A stretch of DNA of 29,090 nucleotides from an uncultured Azospirillum sp. (GTDB lineage: Bacteria; Pseudomonadota; Alphaproteobacteria; RF32; CAG-239). Below are positions 24,972-29,090 of this stretch, in pieces (position 1 is the stretch's first letter; every line of letters begins with the position of its first letter). The notes under the pieces are model-generated. The model made no database searches, was not told the DNA's origin, and saw only the letters and a list, made by a program, of their open reading frames with translations. Made by a program: the position numbers and the translations under genes. The stretch is from NCBI GenBank assembly GCA_902489675.1, contig CABUAP010000001.1, positions 1-29,090 of the forward strand, in the 5' to 3' direction.

Positions 24972-24998
24972 AAACGCTCCGTTTTCGGAGCGTTTTTT
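24972..24998 (+). terminator. Rho-independent terminator after tsf
   Basis: aaacgctccg (24972-24981), loop tttt and cggagcgttt (24986-24995) are followed by more Ts. This is a perfect 10-bp stem and a textbook terminator. Confidence 0.92.
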
Positions 24999-25224
24999 AT
25001 GATTCAAACGAACACAACCTACGCACAGACAGACGTATACATACTGCCCTAACCGCAGGCTTGCATAGCTTTAGGCCGGACATATGTGCTTCGGAACAGA
25101 TAATACCACTTCGTGGAAGTTTATATCGTAAATCCGCGCCGGTTCCCTCATTTCGACAACGGAATATTTACGATGATGATACGAAGGCCGTTTTGCCCCG
25201 GCTTACGCCTGATTCGCACCTAAA
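24999..25224. other. 226-base stretch without a recognised gene; possible RNA or decayed repeat
   Basis: No protein-like frame with a start is visible. The composition is less AT-rich than other intergenic regions here, and it holds inverted repeats: atcgtaaat (25125-25133) with atttacgat (25166-25174), enclosing gttcc/ggaat, and the hairpin ccac-ttc-gtgg (25106-25116). One frame on the plus strand stays open across almost the whole stretch without a start of its own, which fits either a decayed gene or chance. It lies between the tsf terminator and a convergent methyltransferase gene. Confidence 0.35.
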
Positions 25225-25959
25225 CTAATCTTTTTTAACAACCGCCTTAACCAACAGCATCATCGGACGGCGCAATTCATCTTTCATCCCCGGCAGCTCA
25301 ATCATTTCTTTTGACGGCACGGCTTCCTCAACCGCTTTCAGTTCAAAACCATTGTTCAATAATCCCATCAAAATTTGCGTAAGCGTATGATGCTGTTTGA
25401 TCACATCACAACCCAGAAAATGCGTGCGGCGTTCCCCCGGTATAAAATAGTCATCAATCGCCCAATACTGCGGCTTGCCCTCAGGGGTATAAATCCAATC
25501 TTGCCCGATTCCCGCCGTAAAAACAGGATGCTCAATATTAAAAAGGAAGATGCCGCCTGGCTTTAAGGTTCTATATACTTTTTGAAATATTTCCTCTAAA
25601 TCTTCTATATAATGCAACGCCAGATTAGAAATAACAACATCCCATTTATTTTCAGGATACTCATATTCTTGCAATCCGCAAATTTGATACTCTATCCGCG
25701 GTCCCATATTTAGTTTTTGAGCTTTTTCAATCATTTTGCGGCTCAAATCAAGCCCCAATATCTTTTTTGCCCCCTCTGTCGAAGCAAATTTGCAATGCCA
25801 GCCATAACCGCAGCCCAAATCGAGAACCGCCTTGCCGTTTAACGGAGGAAACAAAAGCTTCAGCTGATGCCATTCGCCCGCAGCGCACAAACCTCTTTGG
25901 CTGCGCGCCATCTTTGCATATTCTTTAAAGAATTTTTTATCATCATATTCATTACTCAC
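25225..25959 (-). CDS. Class I SAM-dependent methyltransferase
   Basis: The protein has the Rossmann-type methyltransferase fold. Motif I VLDLGCGYGWHCKFA binds SAM, the acidic LGLDLSRKMIEKAQ strand follows, then VVISNLALHYIED (motif IV region) and RTLKPGGIFLFNIEHP. This pattern is typical of methyltransferases acting on small molecules or of UbiE/BioC-like proteins, and the substrate cannot be told. A GTG at 25959 with GGAGGAG eight bases upstream is the likely start (244 residues). A longer frame from 26013 puts that site inside the gene. Base composition is more AT-rich than the core genes, so it may be acquired. It stands alone between tsf and the 26169 gene. Confidence 0.85.
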   Translation of the reverse strand: MSNEYDDKKFFKEYAKMARSQRGLCAAGEWHQLKLLFPPLNGKAVLDLGCGYGWHCKFASTEGAKKILGLDLSRKMIEKAQKLNMGPRIEYQICGLQEYEYPENKWDVVISNLALHYIEDLEEIFQKVYRTLKPGGIFLFNIEHPVFTAGIGQDWIYTPEGKPQYWAIDDYFIPGERRTHFLGCDVIKQHHTLTQILMGLLNNGFELKAVEEAVPSKEMIELPGMKDELRRPMMLLVKAVVKKD

Positions 25960-26114
25960 AATCAGTGCTCCTCCGAATTTTAACAAAACTGTTGTAACCC
26001 AAAACAACTCCAAAATCTAGAATTATTCACTTGACATTTCCCTTCTCTACGGCAAATCACGATCGAGCCATATTTTACCAAAAACGTTTAAACCATTCAT
26101 ATTAATGACAGCGC

Positions 26115-26150
26115 ATAAAAAAACAGCCCGCCGTTTTCGGGCAGGCTGTT
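26115..26150 (-). terminator. Terminator of the 26169-26603 gene
   Basis: On the minus strand aacagcc (plus 26144-26150) pairs with ggctgtt (plus 26122-26128), with a further inner ccg/cgg pair, and is followed by a run of seven Ts (plus A run 26118-26124 region). It lies 19 bases past the stop of that gene. Confidence 0.7.
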
Positions 26151-26168
26151 ATTTAACACATACAGAGA

Positions 26169-26603
26169 TCAGTTGATTACTCCTCCGCTCATCTCCATTG
26201 AGCGACGCATAATCTCACTATTGACATAGTTGAGTATTTCGGCGTCTTTTTCATTTTCCGCGGCTGTTTCTTTCAACACATCAGCCCACTTGATCAAAGC
26301 GGAAAAATCCATATCGACCAATGCCTCGACAAGGTCTTCGGGATTGGCTTCAACCAATTCGTCACTGTCAACAACCCGGTACCCGCGAGCAAACATTGCA
26401 CCGGCCACAAAATCATCAAACTGACGGATGACATCCATCGTTTGCTGTTGTTCAGCCGTCAGATTTTTATGCTGCGACATCACAATCACCGCCATCCGCA
26501 GTTTTAGACCCAAAGCGCACAACGCCTCGTCGTCCAGATCGGAAATTGTTGTGTTTTCTAATTCCTTAATCAGTTGATCAAGGTTGATATTCATCATCTT
26601 CAT
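26169..26603 (-). CDS. Acidic helical protein, paralogue of 26700-27143
   Basis: From the ATG at 26603 the product has 144 residues. Starts at two nearby in-frame ATGs are also possible, because no clear ribosome binding site exists. It is acidic, predicted mostly helical, with no signal or membrane segment. It aligns along its length with the protein from 26700-27143. Shared features include a DDE-L motif near the N-terminus, an R-x-x-VIV segment, an LT-x-EQ-type segment, an EL(V/I)-x-x-x-x-x-(D/E) segment and a final EI-x-x-RS. I do not recognise the family. The two genes lie in tandem, 97 bases apart. Confidence 0.72.
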   Translation of the reverse strand: MKMMNINLDQLIKELENTTISDLDDEALCALGLKLRMAVIVMSQHKNLTAEQQQTMDVIRQFDDFVAGAMFARGYRVVDSDELVEANPEDLVEALVDMDFSALIKWADVLKETAAENEKDAEILNYVNSEIMRRSMEMSGGVIN

Positions 26604-26699
26604 AATAATCAAAATTAGAGATTTTTACTATTGAGCTAAATCACAAACATTTAGCCTCAAAAAAACCGCCCGATTAGGAACGTAGATCTGCGGCAAAAG

Positions 26700-27143
26700 T
26701 CAAGACCCGATATCGCTGCCGCTGCGGCCGGCAATCTCGGTATAGACCAAATCTTTCAGAGTGTGAAACGATCCGTGTTCTCCGGGCATTTGGGTCACGG
26801 TTTCCAACTCTTCCGCCAAACGCATCAGATACAACAGGTTACATTTTTTCAGAACTTCGGCAATTTCCGCCTTATGGCCATCAATCAGCTCTCGCACGTC
26901 AACAAGGACAATAGAGCGCTTTTCCAGTTCATCATCCATCTGTTCCAGATAATGTTGAAAGCCTTTGACCATAGTCTGCTCAAAAGGCGTCATCCATTCC
27001 TGAGATGTATAAACGGAAACGATAACCTTAGCCCGAACAGCCAATTCAACCAGTTCGTCATCCGCACACTTTTGAAAATTGGTATTCACCAACTGCTGCA
27101 AAAATTTTGGAGTTTGCAGTCTTTCATCTTCTTTTTCTTTCAT
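26700..27143 (-). CDS. Acidic helical protein, paralogue of 26169-26603
   Basis: This 147-residue protein starts at an ATG (27143) in an AT-rich leader without an evident Shine-Dalgarno sequence. It begins MKEKEDERLQTPKFLQQLVN and is predicted helical and cytoplasmic. Its similarity to the downstream gene suggests a tandem duplication that has diverged considerably. A weak hairpin with a seven-T tail on the minus strand (plus 26660-26697 region) may terminate it. It lies downstream of dnaJ on the same strand, 75 bases from the dnaJ stop, with a candidate promoter between them. Function is unknown. Confidence 0.75.
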   Translation of the reverse strand: MKEKEDERLQTPKFLQQLVNTNFQKCADDELVELAVRAKVIVSVYTSQEWMTPFEQTMVKGFQHYLEQMDDELEKRSIVLVDVRELIDGHKAEIAEVLKKCNLLYLMRLAEELETVTQMPGEHGSFHTLKDLVYTEIAGRSGSDIGS

Positions 27144-27176
27144 ATATATATGTTAATAATTGGTTTAAACAAGTTT

Positions 27177-27204
27177 ATTATGCCAAACTTTAGACAAAAA
27201 TCAA
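27177..27204 (-). promoter_or_regulatory. Candidate promoter of the 26700-27143 gene
   Basis: On the minus strand TTGATT (plus 27204-27199) and CATAAT (plus 27182-27177) are 16 bases apart. The transcription start would lie about 27 bases before the ATG. Confidence 0.4.
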
Positions 27205-27218
27205 TCTTTTTCTGCTTT

Positions 27219-28345
27219 TTAAGCGGCAAAAAGATCTTTGATTTTTTCAAAAAAGCTTTTTTCCGCCGGCTGACAGCTCTTATCGCCGCTGATCTCCCGA
27301 AATTCTTCCAGCAGCTCTTTTTGTTTCTGGCTAAGATTGACCGGTGTTTCCACCTTAAATTCCACCCACAAATCGCCTTTGTCGATTGAGCGGATTTTCG
27401 GCATCCCTTCGCCTTTGATTTTGAACCGCTGGCCGCTCTGCGTACCGGCGGCAACCTTCACCTCAATCTTATGTCCGTCAATCCCCGGCAGTTCCACGGT
27501 TCCGCCGAGCGCCGCGCAGGCCATCGACACCGGAACCTGTACAAACAAATCCGCCCCTTGTCGGCTGTAAAGCTTATGTTCACTGATCGTCACAAAAATA
27601 TACAAATCACCGTTTTGGCCGCCGCCGACACCGGGCATTCCCTCGCCGGACAGCCGAATCCGCGTACCGTCGTCAATCCCCGCCGGCACTTTGATTTTCA
27701 GTTCCTTGGTATAAGGAACGGTTCCCGCCCCCTTGCACTCCGGACAAGCATCTTTCACTTTACGGCCGCGGCCGCCGCAATCGGGGCAAACGGTTTCCAT
27801 AATCATAAAACCATGCTGACGATGAACCCTGCCGCTGCCGTGACAAGTAGAGCAAATCGGCGGTTCTTTGCCGTCTTTGGTACCAAAACCGCTGCATTTG
27901 TCACAAACTTTTTCTGTCGGAAACGAAATTTCCTTTTCTATTCCGGCAAAAGCTTCTTCCATTGAAATTTCCAAATCATAGCGCAAATCTTCGCCGTCAC
28001 GTCCGGCAGAAGCGCGAGCCGACCGACGGCCGCCGCCCATAAAGTCTGAAAAAACCTCGGAAAATATGTCGCCGAAACCGCCGCCAAAGTTAAAATCAAA
28101 CGGATTGGCACCGCCGCCCTGTTCAAAAGCCGCGTGCCCATAACGATCATAAGCCGCCCTCTTCTGGTCATCTTTCAAAATCTCGTAAGCTTCGTTAATC
28201 TCTTTGAATTTTGCTTCCGCCTCAACATTTCCCTGATTGCGGTCCGGATGATACTTCATCGCCAGCCGCCGATATGACTTTTTATCTCCTCAGCACTTGC
28301 TCCCTTGGCAATTTCCAAAGTTTCATAATAGTCTTGTTTGCTCAT
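27219..28345 (-). CDS. dnaJ: Chaperone DnaJ, J domain interrupted by a one-base frameshift
   Basis: DnaJ delivers unfolded clients to DnaK and stimulates its ATPase. Translation from the ATG at 28345 gives MSKQDYYETLEIAKGASAEE, the expected J-domain start. It then runs into a TGA at 28258-28256. The rest continues in another frame from MKYHPDRNQG, which holds the HPD motif. A Gly/Phe region follows, then four CxxCxGxG zinc motifs (CDKCSGFG, CSTCHGSG, CPDCGGRG, CPECKGAG) and the C-terminal domains, ending FAA. One extra A in the AAAAA run (plus T5 at 28279-28283) would restore a protein of about 375 residues, the normal length. It may be a sequencing or assembly error, a real mutation or recoding. 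dnaK is not in the window. Confidence 0.9.
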
Positions 28346-28503
28346 AACCTTATGTTTCCTTAAAATGGCTTGTTTTGATTGAATATTTAGGGTGTTTATA
28401 ACCGAAACGCAAGGCTTTTGCAAGCCGCTATCAGCAATTTTATCAGCTTTAAAAAACAGTTCCACTTATTATTTGGATATTATAAACAGTTAAGGAGAAA
28501 ACC

Positions 28504-28734
28504 ATGACCAAAAGAATCAAAATCAAAGATATGTCATACATGGATTATCAGGAAGATGACGAAAAAGATTTTCACGTCAAAACCATTGACGACGAAACAT
28601 TGATCACCCCAAACAGCGGCCTTGATGATGAAGAAGAATTTATCTGTAATATGCACAATTTCGGCGACAGCGAAGATCTTCCCAACAGCGACCGAGCCAT
28701 GATGACTTCGCGCCAACGCTGCGATTATCCTTAA
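28504..28734 (+). CDS. Small acidic protein, unrecognised
   Basis: The ATG at 28504 is preceded by a strong TAAGGAG site, which makes this 76-residue gene believable. The product starts MTKRIKIKDMSYMDYQEDDE. It is very rich in Asp and Glu, with no membrane segment and a single cysteine pair position (CNMH near residue 48, CDYP at the end). It is divergent from dnaJ across about 158 bases of AT-rich DNA containing likely promoters for both, with a TATTAT/TATAAA-type -10 at 28478-28486. I recognise no family. Confidence 0.7.
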   Translation: MTKRIKIKDMSYMDYQEDDEKDFHVKTIDDETLITPNSGLDDEEEFICNMHNFGDSEDLPNSDRAMMTSRQRCDYP

Positions 28735-28838
28735 AAACAGATGCCAAAACGGATAGAAACAGATTTTATCAGATATAAATATACCATTATCAAATATAAT
28801 TGGATATATTATCCGTAATGATGTGCTTATAAATTTTT

Positions 28839-28893
28839 TTCGCGCCCTCTCGGGTTCGAGTCCCAATTTGATAAAGCCATACAAAAAACCGCC
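28839..28893. repeat. Direct repeat, copy 1, with tRNA T-arm-like core
   Basis: The 55 bases 28839-28893 recur exactly at 29036-29090, a spacing of 197 bases. The core gggttcgagtccc matches the T-arm consensus of tRNAs: a three-pair stem around a ttcgagt loop. No tRNA 5' half precedes it. The right part enters the left arm of the hairpin at 28876-28915. Confidence 0.9.
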
Positions 28894-28915
28894 ACAAAGG
28901 CGGTTTTTGTATGGC
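28876..28915 (+). terminator. Long hairpin following the T-arm-like repeat
   Basis: gccatacaaaaaaccgcc (28876-28893) pairs with ggcggtttttgtatggc (28899-28915), with one bulged A and an acaaa loop. The position relative to the T-arm-like sequence is what one expects of a tRNA gene terminator, and the A and T tracts allow action on both strands. Confidence 0.7.
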
Positions 28916-29005
28916 GTCAGCGGCGGGACTCCCCGCTTGTTTTCTAATTTCGCCGTCGGCACTGTCGCTGGCCGGCTCAATAAGCAATCTGCGCCGCTCA
29001 CAACG

Positions 29006-29028
29006 AAAAGTGACATTTAGTCACTTTT
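29006..29028. terminator. Second hairpin within the repeat unit
   Basis: aaaagtgac (29006-29014), loop attta and gtcactttt (29020-29028) form a perfect 9-bp stem with A and T tracts. It lies between the two repeat copies. The stretch 28916-29035 holds no other feature I can support. Confidence 0.5.
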
Positions 29029-29035
29029 CTATCGG

Positions 29036-29090
29036 TTCGCGCCCTCTCGGGTTCGAGTCCCAATTTGATAAAGCCATACAAAAAACCGCC
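29036..29090. repeat. Direct repeat, copy 2, cut by the window edge
   Basis: Identical to 28839-28893 over all 55 bases to the end of the window, so the true repeat is probably longer. It indicates a tandem or dispersed repeat unit of about 197 bases. Confidence 0.9.

Noticed and set aside
28787..28875. ttatcaaa and tttgataa flank the first T-arm-like sequence and could be read as an acceptor stem of a tRNA.
   Set aside because: The intervening sequence gives no anticodon stem (ccgta against gctta do not pair), the D arm is weak, and the second repeat copy has no matching 5' half.
28823..29020. Open frames on both strands across the right-edge repeat (65 and 160 codons).
   Set aside because: They run through the repeat, both hairpins and the T-arm-like core, and lack ribosome binding sites; they are not believable proteins.
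1..29090. Search for CRISPR arrays, transposase or IS ends, prophage genes and rRNA or complete tRNA genes.
   Set aside because: No regularly spaced repeats, transposase-like proteins, phage genes, rRNA segments or full tRNA cloverleaves were seen. The only recombinase is the housekeeping XerD.

Overview
This window reads as a piece of an alphaproteobacterial chromosome of moderate GC content. The evidence is the conserved run rimP-nusA-ylxR-infB-rbfA-truB-rpsO-pnp, the YlxR domain fused to an L7Ae-like domain, the alphaproteobacterial-looking LptF, and an S2 protein with a Lys/Ala/Glu-rich tail. The reduced gene neighbourhoods (no pdxA between surA and rsmA, one LptF/G permease next to lptD, no pyrH/frr after tsf) and a membrane pyrophosphatase would fit an uncultured host-associated lineage, but that placement is inference.

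Layout. Positions 1-61 hold the first codons of a minus-strand exported protein. metG (253-1776, minus) is divergent from the large plus-strand translation/RNA cluster at 2041-11170: RimP, NusA, YlxR, IF-2, RbfA, TruB, S15 and PNPase. Several hairpin-plus-T-tract signals punctuate that cluster, before rimP and after infB, rbfA, rpsO and pnp. From 11262 to 12541 lies a minus-strand island of small, mostly membrane, unrecognised genes. A divergent membrane proton pyrophosphatase follows (12710-15133). Next comes the envelope cluster lptF-lptD-surA-rsmA (15231-20452), then an unknown soluble protein (20600-21151). XerD and a previously easy-to-miss 47-residue membrane protein are on the minus strand (21225-22285), divergent from aroK (22374-22904). 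rpsB and tsf (23105-24942) follow, with a long structured-looking leader before rpsB. The right end holds a non-coding or decayed stretch (24996-25224), a SAM methyltransferase, two paralogous unknown acidic proteins, dnaJ broken by a one-base frameshift, a small acidic protein, and a direct repeat containing a tRNA T-arm-like sequence and a hairpin that runs off the window.

How it works together. Most of the window is core machinery: ribosome maturation, transcription elongation, translation initiation, tRNA/rRNA modification, RNA decay and LPS/outer-membrane biogenesis. The parts not explained by core functions are the small-membrane-protein island, the paralogous pair at 26169-27143, the right-edge repeats, the altered KH loop of PNPase and the dnaJ frameshift. 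I did not find a clearly recognisable new defence or mobile system. The best candidates for something undescribed are the 11.2-12.5 kb island and the right-edge repeat unit.
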